From Spiroplasma apis B31 (GTDB lineage: Bacteria > Bacillota_I > Bacilli_A > Mycoplasmatales > Mycoplasmataceae), in contig NC_022998.1 in NCBI RefSeq assembly GCF_000500935.1, forward strand, positions 992,001 through 1,056,000: a stretch of 64,000 nt of DNA, given 5' to 3'. Positions 1 through 10,919 of the stretch are shown here, piece after piece (positions within the stretch are counted from its first letter, which is position 1; every line of letters begins with the position of its first letter). The notes under the pieces were generated by a model. It was given only the letters and a program-made list of their open reading frames with translations. It was not told the DNA's origin and did not search any database. The translations under genes and the position numbers were made by a program.

Positions 1-1501
1 TCTTAACAGAGAATACTCAAGTTAACTCTCTGGTTTTATAACCAATTGATTTGAAAACCCCTAATTGTCTTCTTGTATTATTTATTTCTTTTTTTAGTAC
101 AAAGATAATAAAGAAGAACGCAAGTAAAAATAAAATTATACCGATTGCAAGAAATATGTAAGTCATCACATACAAATTAGTTAAGAGTTTTATTGAGTCA
201 TGAGATGAAAAATCTTCAAACACTGTTGTACCAACGTCGAATAACTTTGCATTTTTCTCTTCATTACTGTTAGTTACTAAAGATTCATTAAGTGGCTTCG
301 AATAGTTTGAAACCATTCTATCTTGTGATATTTTGAAATTTGAGTTTTCTTTAAAGTCTTTTAAAATAAAATCATTAAAATAAGTTTGGCTATTATCACT
401 ATTTGAAGAGTCACCGATAAAAAATGATTTGTCTACAAAAATGTGGGCATAATTATCAACGCTTGATGTGTATCCTAGTTTTACAGGTGCAAGTGCAGAA
501 TATTTTTCGGCATACCCTACTATTTTAAAATTCACAGGAACTCATTTTTTTTCGTCATTTGATGTAGGTAAATTTATTTGAAAGATATTATTATTGATCA
601 TTTTTTGTTGCTTTCGAGCAAAATTGTCGTTTATAACAACTTCAATCGTAGGATTAGAAGTTCTATCTCATACAATTTTATTTGGTAGTCTACCAGATCT
701 TAAAACCAAGTTGTTCAATTGTTTATTTTCATCAACAGTATTTGAATATAATGACGATGTTGACTCGATAGTGTAATTATAAGTTTTAGAGAAGTTTGAG
801 GCTTGATCTATAATGTTAATTTTTTGGATTACGTCATACTTTAAATCTTTTTCTTCATTTAATTTGGATACTTCTTTCAAAAAACTATTTACTAAATAAG
901 AGTTTACATCTCTACCCGCATTGAATTTTTTCAATGCATTTTTAACATCTGTTGTAAAAATATCTTTACTTTTAATTTTTTCTGTTTTATAAGTTTTTTG
1001 AATACTATTTTTAGTTTCATAAGTAATATCAACTTCAATCTCATCCCCATTACTTTTGTAAGCATCAATTAAAAAATTCGCCATTCTTATTACGGCTTCT
1101 CTTTCTTTTTGTTCTTTATTTTCGTTATCTTTGATTTCAATATCATTAACGTAGTTATTTATGATCTTCTGAGCTTCACAAGTAAACCACGAATCTTTGA
1201 AAACTTCCAAGTTCACGTCTTCGAAATCATTATACTTTAACCTAAATTTAGAGTCTCCCTTTTTGGAAGAAAAAATATTGTTATAAACAAAATTATCGTC
1301 AAGATCTTTGTAACCTTGCATTTGTTGTTGTCAAATATTTGTATTATTTCTTACAGACAAGGCGTGAAGTGATAGCTGCAACGGTGTTGCCAACATCCCC
1401 ATCACAATCATGGTAAATATTGTTAGAAAAATAATTGTACCCAAAGTTTCAACTCAAGATCTTATAAATAGTTTCATATAAGATTTAAAAATATTTTTCA
1501 T
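1..1501 (-). CDS. FtsX-type ABC transporter permease, C-terminal part outside window
   Basis: About 500 residues are visible, read with TGA as Trp; the frame is still open at the window edge. The start ATG at 1501 follows a GAGAGG ribosome site. An N-terminal hydrophobic helix (about residues 17-43) is followed by a long, mostly soluble, charged segment. A second membrane helix comes near the visible end, followed by the motif LKKEINNTRRQLGVFKSIGY, typical of the FtsX permease domain next to its first core helix. These features fit the large FtsX-like permeases of Mollicutes, which pair with a separate ATPase not seen here. The substrate is unknown. No signal peptide cleavage site or lipobox is present. 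Confidence 0.75.
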
Positions 1502-1565
1502 AAAATTGCCTCTCGCTTATTTAATTATATTATATAGTAGATTAGGAACTTAACTTTGTGTATAA

Positions 1566-1594
1566 AAAAAACTTTTTCTGTTAAAAAAGTTTTT
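1566..1594 (-). terminator. Rho-independent terminator of fakA
   Basis: Inverted repeat AAAAACTTTTT / AAAAAAGTTTTT lies just past the fakA stop, and on the minus strand a T-run follows the stem. Confidence 0.6.
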
Positions 1595-1598
1595 GAAA

Positions 1599-3248
1599 TT
1601 ATTCTATACCCATAATAAATGTGTAAACTTCTTGTCCACCTTCGACTACTTCGTATTCAACATCATAGTTCTCATCTAAATATTTCCTTAGATCACTTAT
1701 GTCTTTGAATGAAGCATCTAATCCAGTGAAGATGGTAATTATCTCAGTTTTAGAGGTTATGTATTTTGCTAATGACTTTGTGAAGATATCTTTTAATGAA
1801 TTAGCTGCAAATGTAATTTTTTTATCAACAATTATCATGTATTGATCTTTAGAAATTTTAACACCATCGATCACTGCATCTCTAGCAGCTTTGTTTATTG
1901 ATACAGAAGTAACAGACTTAATTGCCTTATTGATATTTGATTCGTTTTTCTTAGGAGTTTCATCAGGATCTAATGATAAATACCCAGTAATTCCTTGGGG
2001 AATAGTTTTAGTTTCTAAAACAACAACCTTAGACATTTTTTCCAAATCTTTTGCCTGTTTTGCTGCTAATAGTACGTTTGCATCATTTGGAAAAATATAA
2101 ACTACTTTTGCGTCTACTTTTTGAATTGCTTTTAGAAAATCTTGTGTTGAAGGGTTCATTTTAGGACCACCGTCAATTACAAAATCAATATTAAGTTCTT
2201 CTTTAAAGTATTTTTGCATTTCTTTTGAGCGAACTACCGCAATTGTTGCGAATGGATTAGAAAGCATACGTTGTCCTTGTGCTGCTTTATTAGCTTCGCT
2301 TCCCTTACTAGAAGTATCATTTACATGTTTTTCAGCCTGCAAGTTCATGTTTTCCACTTTAATGGTCTTGAATTCCCCGAACTGTTGAAGATATGTAAGT
2401 ATTTGTCCTGGCATAAGTGCATGTGTGTGTACTTTTAAAATGTCATTGTCTATTACAGCAACTATAGAAGTGTTACCGTATTGTTCGAATGTACTTCTAA
2501 CTGTATTTACGTTCAATTTATCAATCAATTCATCATTTAATATAACAATTGCCTCAGTACAATAACCGAACTCATCTTCGATAACCATATCGATGTTTCC
2601 ACCAGTATTTTCTTCAAGTTTTTTTGTTTTAGCGATCGGTTTGTTAGTTTTAGCGAAGTGTTGCATACCTTCTAAAAATTTTACTAGCCCGTATCCACCG
2701 CTATCAACAACACCAACTTCTTTCAATGGTGGTAATAAGTCGGGTGTACCTTCTAGTGATGTGTTTGCTCTTTTTATAGTTTTATCTCAAAACTCTTTAA
2801 TGTCCATCTCATTGTCTTCGATCGAATTAACAAAATCACTTGTCTCTCTTATAACAGTTAAAATTGTACCCTCAACTGGTTTCATAACAGCTGCATAAGC
2901 TACTTCTTTAGCTTGTTTGAATGCTACTTTTCATGTTTCAAGATTAAGTTGTTCTTTATCTTTCATCCCGTTTGAGAATCCTTTGATAATTTGTGAAAAA
3001 ATAACACCTGAATTACCACGAGCTCCCATAATTAGACCCCTTGAAAACTTTGACATTAATGACCCGATACTGTCAAAGTCACCTTGACTAATTTCTGAAT
3101 AACCGTTAGTACAAGTTAAATTCATGTTTGTTCCTGTATCTCCATCTGGCACAGGAAAAACGTTTAATTTATCGATGTGAGGGTAATTATTGTAAATGTT
3201 ATTTACACCACTCGTGATCATGCCTTTTAATAATTGCACTTCTTTCAT
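1599..3248 (-). CDS. fakA: Fatty acid kinase catalytic subunit FakA (YloV, DAK2 domain)
   Basis: Protein of 549 residues. FakA phosphorylates fatty acids held by DegV/FakB proteins so that they can enter phospholipid synthesis. The N-terminal DhaL/DAK2 kinase domain shows FPVPDGDTGTNM (about residues 31-42), whose aspartates bind Mg-ATP, and MGARGNSGVI. The C-terminal half is the YloV-specific region ending in YTFIMGIE. One in-frame TGA splits naive reading frames at about residue 106. The start at 3248 has an AGAAGGTGA ribosome site. yloU lies 95 bp upstream, the usual Firmicute partner. Two degV genes that could supply the fatty-acid-binding subunits are at 45.3-47.0 kb. Confidence 0.95.
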
Positions 3249-3343
3249 AGTATTGTCACCTTCTATATTTTGTTTTAAATAAAATTAATTTTAAAAAAGT
3301 TGCAAAATTTTCTTTTGCAAGTATATGGTATTTATCTAGTTCT

Positions 3344-3655
3344 TTAGATGATTTCTAAATCATCAACCGCAATATCTACTATATAATTTCGCACAAACTG
3401 ACTTAACTTTTCCAGTTCGTACTTTACACGTATTTGAACCTCATTGACAACGTCTCGGATGTTAACGCCATTAATTAAGATAATGTGAATTTTTGTTCTA
3501 TAAATGTTATCTGTCATAGACATCTCAACAGCTTTATTAATATCGTTAGTTCTAATATCTAGATGAGACTTTGCAGAATAATTGGCAAAAGATACAACAC
3601 CTGGAACAGTTACAACAGCATCTTTTATTGCTTCATATATTGCTTTATTTTCCAT
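3344..3655 (-). CDS. Asp23/Gls24 family protein YloU
   Basis: Protein of 103 residues matching the Asp23/Gls24 (DUF322) family in length and pattern: VPGVVSFA near residue 15, then a beta-rich domain ending VNEVQIRVKYELEKL and a short VDIAVDDLEI tail. A TTG 15 bases upstream is in frame, but ATG at 3655 has the strong ribosome site GGGGGAT at correct spacing, so I start there. Family members are cytosolic or membrane-associated and are linked to envelope stress in Firmicutes; the molecular role is not firmly known. It lies directly upstream of fakA, as in Bacillus (yloU-yloV). Confidence 0.85.
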   Translation of the reverse strand: MENKAIYEAIKDAVVTVPGVVSFANYSAKSHLDIRTNDINKAVEMSMTDNIYRTKIHIILINGVNIRDVVNEVQIRVKYELEKLSQFVRNYIVDIAVDDLEII

Positions 3656-3838
3656 AAGCAAATCCCCCAAAAACCCGCATTACTGCAAGGATACATCGAA
3701 AACATGAATATCACAGCTTCAAACTAGTACTAAATTATTTTAGCACTTTAAAGTCAAATAAAATAGGTTATTTGTGATTTTTTTACTAATCGTAAATACT
3801 TATCTAACTTTGTAAAAAAGTTTAAGATAACTTTAATT

Positions 3839-3867
3839 TTGTAAAAATAACAAAATTTTATTATATT
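3839..3867 (+). promoter_or_regulatory. Predicted promoter of rpmB
   Basis: TTGTAA and TATATT are separated by 17 bases, 54 bases before the rpmB start. Rest of the 3656-3921 spacer: divergent yloU promoter region, nothing else recognised. Confidence 0.5.
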
Positions 3868-3921
3868 TATAGCAATTTGGAGTTAAATAATGTATTATTA
3901 ATTAGTCCGAGGTGAAATTAT

Positions 3922-4122
3922 ATGGCAAGAAAAGATAGTTTAACAGGAAAAGGACCATTATCTGGTAATTCAAGATCACACGCTATGAATTCAAATAAGA
4001 GAAAATGAAACCTTAACCTGCAGAAAGTTCAAGTTATGGACGAAAATGGTAAAGTTATGACTTTAAAAGTTTCAGCAAGAACTTTGAGAACTTTGAAAAA
4101 AAATAATCAATTAGCAAAATAA
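3922..4122 (+). CDS. rpmB: 50S ribosomal protein L28
   Basis: Protein of 66 residues beginning [20 protein letters not shown], matching L28 ([15 protein letters not shown].. and [12 protein letters not shown]). One TGA encodes the Trp in KRKWNLN. An AGTCCGAGGTG ribosome site precedes ATG. It is a component of the large ribosomal subunit. It is transcribed alone, divergent from yloU-fakA, in the same neighbourhood as in Bacillus (thiN-rpmB-yloU-yloV), and is followed by its own terminator. Confidence 0.95.
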
Positions 4123-4131
4123 ATATTATTC

Positions 4132-4188
4132 AAAAGCCTTTATATTTATTGATAAAAACTTTACCAATTTATAAAAGCTTTTTTTTTA
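4132..4188 (+). terminator. Terminator of rpmB
   Basis: AAAAGCcTTTATA pairs with TATAAAAGCTTTT, followed by a T-run. Confidence 0.6.
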
Positions 4189-4233
4189 TTTGGATATTAA
4201 TAGAAAAAAAACTAAATTTTGTTAATGAGGCAT

Positions 4234-4267
4234 AAAAAAAGTAATTCAATTGAATTACTTTTTTTTA
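4234..4267 (-). terminator. Terminator of tRNA-Leu (symmetrical)
   Basis: Perfect palindrome centred on GTAATTCAATTGAATTAC, with A-run on one side and T-run on the other, 9 bases past the tRNA 3' end. It could act in both directions. Confidence 0.75.
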
Positions 4268-4275
4268 TTTCAAAA

Positions 4276-4360
4276 TGGTGCCCTCTGTCGGAGTCGAACC
4301 GACACGATTTTACTCGGCAGATTTTGAGTCTGCTGCGTCTACCAATTCCGCCAAGAGGGC
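4276..4360 (-). tRNA. tRNA-Leu (anticodon CAA)
   Basis: The minus strand folds as a class II tRNA: acceptor GCCCTCT/AGAGGGC, anticodon stem GCAGA/TCTGC with loop CTCAAAA (anticodon CAA, reads UUG), a variable arm, TTCGACTCC T-loop, and encoded CCA. Confidence 0.95.
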
Positions 4361-4430
4361 AATTACCTATTTATTATATATAAATAATGAACATATTTGA
4401 AAAAAAATATTACAAATTGTGAAATCAAAC

Positions 4431-5048
4431 TTACTTGTTAAAAATTATTATGGCAGGTTTAGATACAATAATATTTGCATCTTTATTCATGCTAAAGCAA
4501 TTTGAATATGCTCGAGTTGAATAAGGTTCTAAGATAAGATTCTGAACCTCATATTTTAAGTTTTCAATTGTGACAGTTGTGTTTTCAATCGCAAACAATG
4601 TTATGTATGTATAATCTTGAAATTGGTTAAATAATATTTTATTACTTCCGACTTTTAATTTAAAAATGTAACTATTGTCATTCAAAATTTTAACATCATC
4701 TCTTAGCACAAAATCTATAACACTTAAATTCATATCCATTCTTTTAGTGGGTTTGCAAATGAAGATTATCTCGCTGTAATCAAGAGTTTTAGCAAGTTTT
4801 ATAGCTTCTTTACCATCTAGTCAGTCCTTTTGTGCATCTAAAATAGTTAGACTCTCTGCGTTTTTTTCAATTAGTTTCATTTCATTTTCTTCAACATTAT
4901 CAAAGTCGCTAACAGCAAAACTCAACTTTATGTTTTTATTGATGATGTCAATGCATCCTCTTTCAACACCAATAAAAATAGAGTTTTTATCAAATAAAGA
5001 AAGATTCAGGTTGTTCTCACAGGTCACTATAAAGATTCTATTTTTCAA
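4431..5048 (-). CDS. thiN: Thiamine pyrophosphokinase
   Basis: About 205 residues, near the family length of 210. ThiN transfers pyrophosphate from ATP to thiamine, making thiamine diphosphate for enzymes such as pyruvate dehydrogenase and transketolase. The segment IFIGVERGCIDIINKNI followed by FAVSDFDNV corresponds to the family motifs GAD(G/R)G and GDFDS. The chosen start is TTG at 5048, which overlaps the rpe stop and begins LKNRIFIVTC; an ATG at 5087 is possible but would lie deep inside rpe. One TGA-Trp occurs at DAQKDW. It is last in the operon rlmN-prpC-prkC-rsgA-rpe-thiN, exactly as in Bacillus. Confidence 0.85.
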
Positions 5049-5712
5049 GTAACTCAACTCTTTCACATAATTTTGCAGTATCACCATTTACTAAGAAACT
5101 TCCTGCCACCAACATATCAACCCCGGCCTCTTTAACAAGTATTGAAGTCTCGGCATTTATACCACCGTCCACTTCAATCAAGTACTTATAATTATTTTTT
5201 TCCCTAAGTTTTACTAGTGATTCAATTTTTTCTATAGATGCATTTAAAAATACTTGTCCACCAAATCCAGGATAAACACTCATAACTAAAACATTATCTA
5301 ATTCTGGTAGATAACTTTGTATCTCATCCACACCTGTATCTGGGTTAATTGCCAATGATGATTTTATATTATGCTTTTTACAAACTTTTATAAAGTCCTT
5401 TATTTGTAAATCTGTTAATGATTCATAGTGAACTGAAATTTGATTAGTTCCCGCTTCAATGAATGTTTTTAGATATTCCTCTACAGATCAATTTAATATT
5501 TTGACCATTAAATGAATATCGATTTTAAAATTATACTTTTTATTTATATCCGCTAATATTTTAGGACCAAAAGTTAAATTTTTTACAAAGTGAAAATCCA
5601 TAACATCGTAATGAAGTCATTTTATTCCAGCTTTTTGTAATTTTTCTAACTCGTTACCAAGGTTCAAAAAATCTGCAGTTAATATACTTGTCGCTACACT
5701 ATATTTTTTCAT
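5038..5712 (-). CDS. rpe: Ribulose-phosphate 3-epimerase
   Basis: Protein of 224 residues, a TIM barrel that interconverts ribulose 5-phosphate and xylulose 5-phosphate in the non-oxidative pentose phosphate pathway. Visible motifs are SILTADFLNLG at the N-terminus, HYDVMDFHFV (metal-binding His/Asp), DIHLMV, SVYPGFGGQ and EVDGGIN (phosphate binding). Two in-frame TGA codons encode Trp. The start overlaps the rsgA stop (TAATG), implying translational coupling. Confidence 0.95.
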
Positions 5713-6608
5713 TAAAATCCTTTTCTTCTTTCATTCAATGCTAACTCCTGTTGCATTTTTAAATAATCTTCATATATAAATTTTGGAAACCTATCTTCAA
5801 AGACGCTTTTTATAATCTCACATCCTGGTGTACTTGGAATGTGAATACAATTATTAAATTTACATTTATTCATATTCGAAGCAAAGAATGCATAACTATG
5901 TGCAAGCTGATATTGGTCAATATCTTTTAACTCAAATGATGAAAATCCTGGTGTGTCTCCAATAAAGCCTTTTTTATAAGCAAATAACTCATTCTTCGTC
6001 GTAGTGTGTTTACCTCTATTTAACGCCTTAGAGATTTGTTGTGTTTTCTCAAATAAATTAGGAATTATATGATTAAGAGTTGTTGATTTTCCAGCTCCAG
6101 TTTGTCCAGTGAAAACAGAAACTTTCCCCTCTAATGAGGCAGTGAATCTATTTCATTCTGTATCAGTATCTATCATATTGTTTATAAGAAATGTTTGATA
6201 CCCTATTTTTTGATAAGCTTTTGCAATTTCTCAAACAACACTAGAACTATCTAACAAATCAACTTTAGTAAATGCTAAAATTGGTTTTATTTTTAAATAC
6301 TCAACAAAAGCAAGATATTTATTCAAAGTATAAGAATTGAAATCGGGTTCCTTAACTGATGTAACAATTACAACTTGGTCTACATTGGTAATCCTTGGTC
6401 GGTATAGTTGATTTTTTCTTTCTTCTATTGAAGTTATTTGACCTTTGTGGTTTTCTTGATCAATAATTTCAAATATAACATTATCACCGGTTGCTGGTGT
6501 TTGATTGATATGTCTTAGTTTACCTTTTGCTTTGCATTCATATAGGTTGCCTTCAAAACTAATGTAAGCATACTCACTTACTATTTTTAAAATTCTTCCC
6601 TTTAACAT
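5712..6608 (-). CDS. rsgA: Ribosome small-subunit GTPase RsgA
   Basis: Protein of 298 residues. RsgA is a circularly permuted GTPase that checks maturation of the 30S subunit. Order seen: N-terminal OB fold (GRILKIVSEYAYISFEGNLY), G4 motif FTKVDLL, P-loop GQTGAGKSTT, G3 motif DTPGF, then a Cys/His zinc module (CKFNNCIHIPSTPGC). Its ATG directly abuts the prkC stop codon, and its stop overlaps the rpe start by one base. Confidence 0.95.
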
Positions 6609-7619
6609 TTAAATAACCATAGCAACCACTAATGCTATCAATAGTAATAATGCTAGAAGCAATGAAGTTATGATGAACTTGTTTTTCAATATAAATGGTA
6701 ATTTTTCAACCGCTGTTCCTAACTTAATATGTAGTGAGCCCCTATCTGTATGAATAGTATTTTTCAAATGATATACATAAGGTTTTGGTGCATCTGTAAT
6801 TTTGACACTCATTAAATCCGACTGAACTTCTTTCATAGAGAAATATCTATTATCCGGGTCTTTTTCAATCATTCTTAGTATGATATTTTCTAAACTTTGA
6901 GGAATTGTCGGATTAATCAGCCTAGGTGCCGTAGGTTTTTCTTTAATGTGCTTAGTTGCGATTTTTTTTGCATCTTTTGCTAGAAACGGGGCAACTCCTG
7001 TTGAAAACTCATATAACATAATACCTAATGAATAGATGTCGCTTCTTGGTGTTGCCTTTTTTGCTTCAATCACTTCGGGTGGCATATACTTTGGTGTTCC
7101 AATGGCCTTGGCTGCTTCACTAGTGAATCCTTCCATTACAGATATTCCAAAATCCCCTAATTTTACTTCGCCACTTTGTGTTAGAAGTACATTATCTGGT
7201 TTTATGTCACGATGAACAATTCCTAAATTATGAGCTGCTTGAAGTGCATCACATAAATTTCCAAAGTAGTATTTTATTTCTTTTAGTGTCATTGCACCTT
7301 GTCTTTGTAATTTGTCTTTTAAAGTTCCGCCTTCAACACACTCTAAAATAATAAATCACTCGTCACCAGATTGAAAAAAATCAAAAAGTTGAACTACATT
7401 AGTATTTGAACTTAGCTTAGCAAAAGCTTCTTTTTCGATTTCGAATCTTTCTTGGCCAGTTTGCTTAACTATTATTTCGGGTGCAACTACTTTTACCGCA
7501 ACCATTCTCTCTGTAATTATATCGAAAGCTTTATAGACCGATGCCATTCCACCTTTACCAATAGGTGAAACAACTTCGTATCTCTCCGCCAACAATTGAC
7601 CCACTTCGTAATTTCGCAC
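6609..7619 (-). CDS. prkC: PrkC-type serine/threonine protein kinase lacking an extracellular domain
   Basis: Protein of 336 residues with a complete Hanks-type kinase domain: glycine loop GKGGMASVYK, catalytic lysine in VAVKVV, HRDIKPDN catalytic loop, DFG and a GTPKYMPPEV activation segment. A short linker follows, then one hydrophobic helix (about residues 314-336) at which the protein ends. Firmicute PrkC kinases normally continue outside the cell with PASTA repeats that bind peptidoglycan; none is present, which fits a wall-less cell. I chose GTG at 7619 because GGGAGG lies 7 bases upstream. The PP2C phosphatase gene is upstream, with an intrinsic terminator between them. Confidence 0.92.
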
Positions 7620-7641
7620 ACAAAAACCTCCCTTTGTCAAG

Positions 7642-7647
7642 ATTATA
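7642..7647 (-). promoter_or_regulatory. Possible -10 box for prkC
   Basis: TATAAT on the minus strand, between the prpC terminator and the prkC ribosome site. It suggests kinase transcription independent of the phosphatase. Confidence 0.4.
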
Positions 7648-7652
7648 ATAAC

Positions 7653-7681
7653 AAAAAAGTAGAGTTAATGTGTTACTCTAC
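7653..7681 (-). terminator. Intrinsic terminator between prpC and prkC
   Basis: On the minus strand, GTAGAGTAA..TTAACTCTAC is followed by six T. The prpC stop codon lies in the stem. Confidence 0.65.
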
Positions 7682-8431
7682 TTCAATAATTAAAATTGAT
7701 AAATTATCTGTGGAAACATTGTCTTTAGCATCTTCTATGATGGTATGTGCCTTTTCTTTTAATTTTATTTTTCTGTTTGATAAAGTTGCAGCAACAATGT
7801 CTTCATCGATATAATCGTGAACTCCATCAGAAGTTAGCATATAAACACCGGTTGGACTATCAATATAATAGGTATCTATTCTCAACGTTTTTTGCGGTCC
7901 TAATGCACTTGTTAAAACTTTTCAAAAAGTAATGTCATTAGCTCGTTCGTATAATCCAGACATTTGTATATCCTTGCGCTCGGCCTCTGGCGTTGAGTTT
8001 CAAAGATTTTGATCTTGTGATATTTGGAATAGCTTGTCATCAACTAACTTATATGTTCGAGAGTCTCCAATATTTATAACAAATGCACTACCTTGAGTGA
8101 ATAAAATAGCTGTAAGAGTAGTTCCCATATCTCTTGTTTCGAAATGATCATTAGAGTACTCGACCATTTCATTTAATATTTCACTGACTGAGTTTCTTAG
8201 TCATCTGTTTATAGCCTTTTGGTTCATACCTGAAAAGTTCTGTTTTTTAAATAAATCGACGAATTTTTCAACCGCTATTTTTGAGGCAACCTCTCCATGA
8301 GCGTGTCCACCCATTCCGTCGCACACTATTCCGAAAGCATCACCATTTTTATTTGTACAAAAATCTAGATAGTCTTGGTTTGCTTTACGATAATTTCCAA
8401 TATCAGTTAGTAATGTATGTTTAAATTTCAT
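7673..8431 (-). CDS. prpC: PP2C-family protein serine/threonine phosphatase
   Basis: Protein of 252 residues, the usual length for bacterial PP2C/Stp. It removes phosphates placed by the adjacent PrkC-type kinase. Metal-binding motifs are [42 protein letters not shown] and the terminal [11 protein letters not shown]. Three in-frame TGA codons encode Trp. ATG at 8431 is preceded by GAGAAGG; the frame also offers GTG at 8443, which is too close to that site. Its first bases overlap the end of rlmN. Confidence 0.93.
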
Positions 8432-9494
8432 TTTTAATGACACCTTCTCTTTTAGCTCTCAATTGACCACAAGCAGCATCAATATCCGCACCAAACTCTT
8501 TTCTAACGATTGCATTTACACCGTGTTTCTTTAATATCTTAAAAAATTGATCAACTTTTGTAGATTTTCTATATGGATTTTCTTCTACTTCATTATATGG
8601 TATTAAATTTACATAAGCATTTATACCCTTTATTAATTTCGCTAACTCGTGAGCGTGTTCTGGAAGATCATTAACATCATCAATTAGTATATACTCAAAT
8701 GTTACCCTTCGATTTGTAACATCAATATAATACTTAACAGCATCAAGAAGTTGATTTATGGGGAAAGCCCTATTAATTGGCATGATTTTGTTTCTTACTT
8801 CATCATTAGGAGCATGAAGAGATATAGCTAAATTTACCTGAGTTTTTAAATCTGCGAATTCTTTTATTTTTGGTACAATACCGCAAGTTGAAACTGTTAT
8901 ATGTCTTGCCCCTATTTCAAAGCCTTTAGGGTCATTTATAATTTTAAGGAATTTGATAACATTATCATAATTGTCCATAGGTTCTCCAATACCCATAACA
9001 ACTATATGGCTAACACGTCCCCTAGGATTTAAAGGATCATCTTTATATTTTTCCTTAAGTAAAATATTAATCGCATAGATTTGTCTCACTATTTCATCAA
9101 CAGTTAAATTTCTTTCGGTTTTAATTAATCCAGAGGCACAGAATTTGCATGACATTTTACAACCAACTTGTGTAGTAACGCAAACTGACTGTCCGTATTT
9201 TTGAGGCATTAAAACGGTTTCAATACTTTTTTTATCATCTAGCATGAATAATATTTTTATTGTTCCATCTTTTGATTCTTCGGTTATTAAATCATTTAAA
9301 AGTTTGGTCTCAAAATTACTTGTTAAAAAATCTCTTAAGTCTTTACTTAAGTTTGTCATATTAGCAAAATTTGTTTCTAATTTAACATAAAGCCAATCAT
9401 AAATTTGGTTTGCTGAGAATTTTTTAAACCCATTTTTTTCTAGTATATCTTGTAAGTCTGATATTGTGTACTTGAATATATTTTCTTTTCTCAT
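8421..9494 (-). CDS. rlmN: 23S rRNA (adenine2503-C2)-methyltransferase RlmN
   Basis: Protein of 357 residues, a radical-SAM enzyme that methylates A2503 of 23S rRNA and A37 of some tRNAs. The cluster motif CKMSCKFC is present. So are [26 protein letters not shown], and the C-terminal segment [12 protein letters not shown] holding the methyl-carrying cysteine. It is the first gene of the rlmN-prpC-prkC-rsgA-rpe-thiN run. The 166-bp upstream spacer to rsmB shows no clear terminator. Confidence 0.95.
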   Translation of the reverse strand: MRKENIFKYTISDLQDILEKNGFKKFSANQIYDWLYVKLETNFANMTNLSKDLRDFLTSNFETKLLNDLITEESKDGTIKILFMLDDKKSIETVLMPQKYGQSVCVTTQVGCKMSCKFCASGLIKTERNLTVDEIVRQIYAINILLKEKYKDDPLNPRGRVSHIVVMGIGEPMDNYDNVIKFLKIINDPKGFEIGARHITVSTCGIVPKIKEFADLKTQVNLAISLHAPNDEVRNKIMPINRAFPINQLLDAVKYYIDVTNRRVTFEYILIDDVNDLPEHAHELAKLIKGINAYVNLIPYNEVEENPYRKSTKVDQFFKILKKHGVNAIVRKEFGADIDAACGQLRAKREGVIKNEI

Positions 9495-9661
9495 AAAATT
9501 GCTCCAAATTATATTTTAACATACAATAACCTAGGCTTTAAACGGATTATTACATTTACTCCTGCTATTAATAATGGTCTATAAGAAAGATGTTTTTCTT
9601 AAAAACTATATGGTACAGGGATCAAAAAAACAAGTGAATAATAAATATTAAGAAGTTATAC

Positions 9662-10915
9662 CTATTGTTTGACTAGTTTACAAATATAAAAACCATCACT
9701 ATTGTTTTCAAAGCCAAATATTTGTCTTTCATAAATCAATTTGATATCTGGGTGGTTTGTAATAAATTCTTTTATTTGATTTTCATTTTCGTCTTTGTTA
9801 ATTGTGCAAGTGGAATAAACTAAGGTAGAGTCTTTTGACATACAGCTATACGCTGTTTCCAATAAAGTTTTTTGAGTTTGCAAAAGTTTTTGAACCTCCT
9901 CTTTCGAAAACTTATGTAACTTTATTTCTGGTTTCTTTCTTATAACACCATAACCCGAACAAGGAGCATCAAGCAATATGTAGTCATACTTTATGTTCGA
10001 TAAATGTGCTGAGTCAGTAAAGTGCAATTTAATATTTTTCAAATCTAATCTATTGATGTTATCCTCTAGGGTTTTTTTCTTTTTGATATTTAGTTCATAG
10101 CCATCTATCTCACCGTCATTTTGCATCAATTCAGCTATATGTGTTAACTTACCTCCGGGCGCACAACACATATCAAGAACCCTCGATTTTGGTCTAGGAT
10201 TCAATACTTCAACGGCTAATGTACTTGCTTGATCTTGAATTGTAATAAATCCCTTTTTATAAATATCTAGATTCATTACTTTTTCTTTTGTAATAAATGA
10301 GTTTTTTGCAAGATTTGACTTCTCAAAAGAAAAAACAGATTTGTAAGTGCTCACAAATTCCTCAATAGAGATCTTCGTTACATTTACTCTAAAAGATATT
10401 GGTGGAATCTTATTTGAAAATTCAACTAACTGATTTGCAATTTCTTCACCATAATCGTCTTTCCACTTTTTGTATAGCCAAAAGGGATAACCATTTCTTA
10501 ATGCCAAGACGTTTTGCTTATTCTTAATATTTATTTCATAAAGTTTATCGTCATTTAGATTTTTAACTACTTTGTTAACTAAACCGACTTTTCGCAAATC
10601 AATTTTTTTGCAAATTTCTGCGGCTTCATTAGTGGCTGAATGAATTGGAGTATTAAGGTACTTTATTTGATATAAGCTTAATCATAATAAGATTTGAATA
10701 TTTTTTGGAGTCTTTTCTTGGTCTATTATTTTGTTGACAATATACTCAAGATAAATTTTATATTGAATAGTGCCGTATACAAGCTTAAACACAAAAGCTA
10801 TGTCAATATTAGACATAGCTTTTTCTTTGGCAACTTTGTTCAAAAGTTTATTTGAAAATTGCTTTTTTTCAAAAACATCAATTAAAATGTCAAAAGCTAC
10901 TTTTCGAGGGTTCAT
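9662..10915 (-). CDS. rsmB: 16S rRNA (cytosine967-C5)-methyltransferase RsmB
   Basis: Protein of 417 residues with an N-terminal NusB-like helical domain (MNPRKVAFDILIDVFEKKQF..) and a C-terminal SAM-dependent methyltransferase domain. Motifs are MCCAPGGKLTHIAELM (SAM binding), LLDAPCSGYG (catalytic-type cysteine) and YSTCTINKDENE. The ATG at 10915 has an AGGGAG site lying in the end of gmk, only 4 bases after the gmk stop. One TGA-Trp interrupts the frame at about residue 78. Confidence 0.93.
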
Positions 10916-10919
10916 TATA

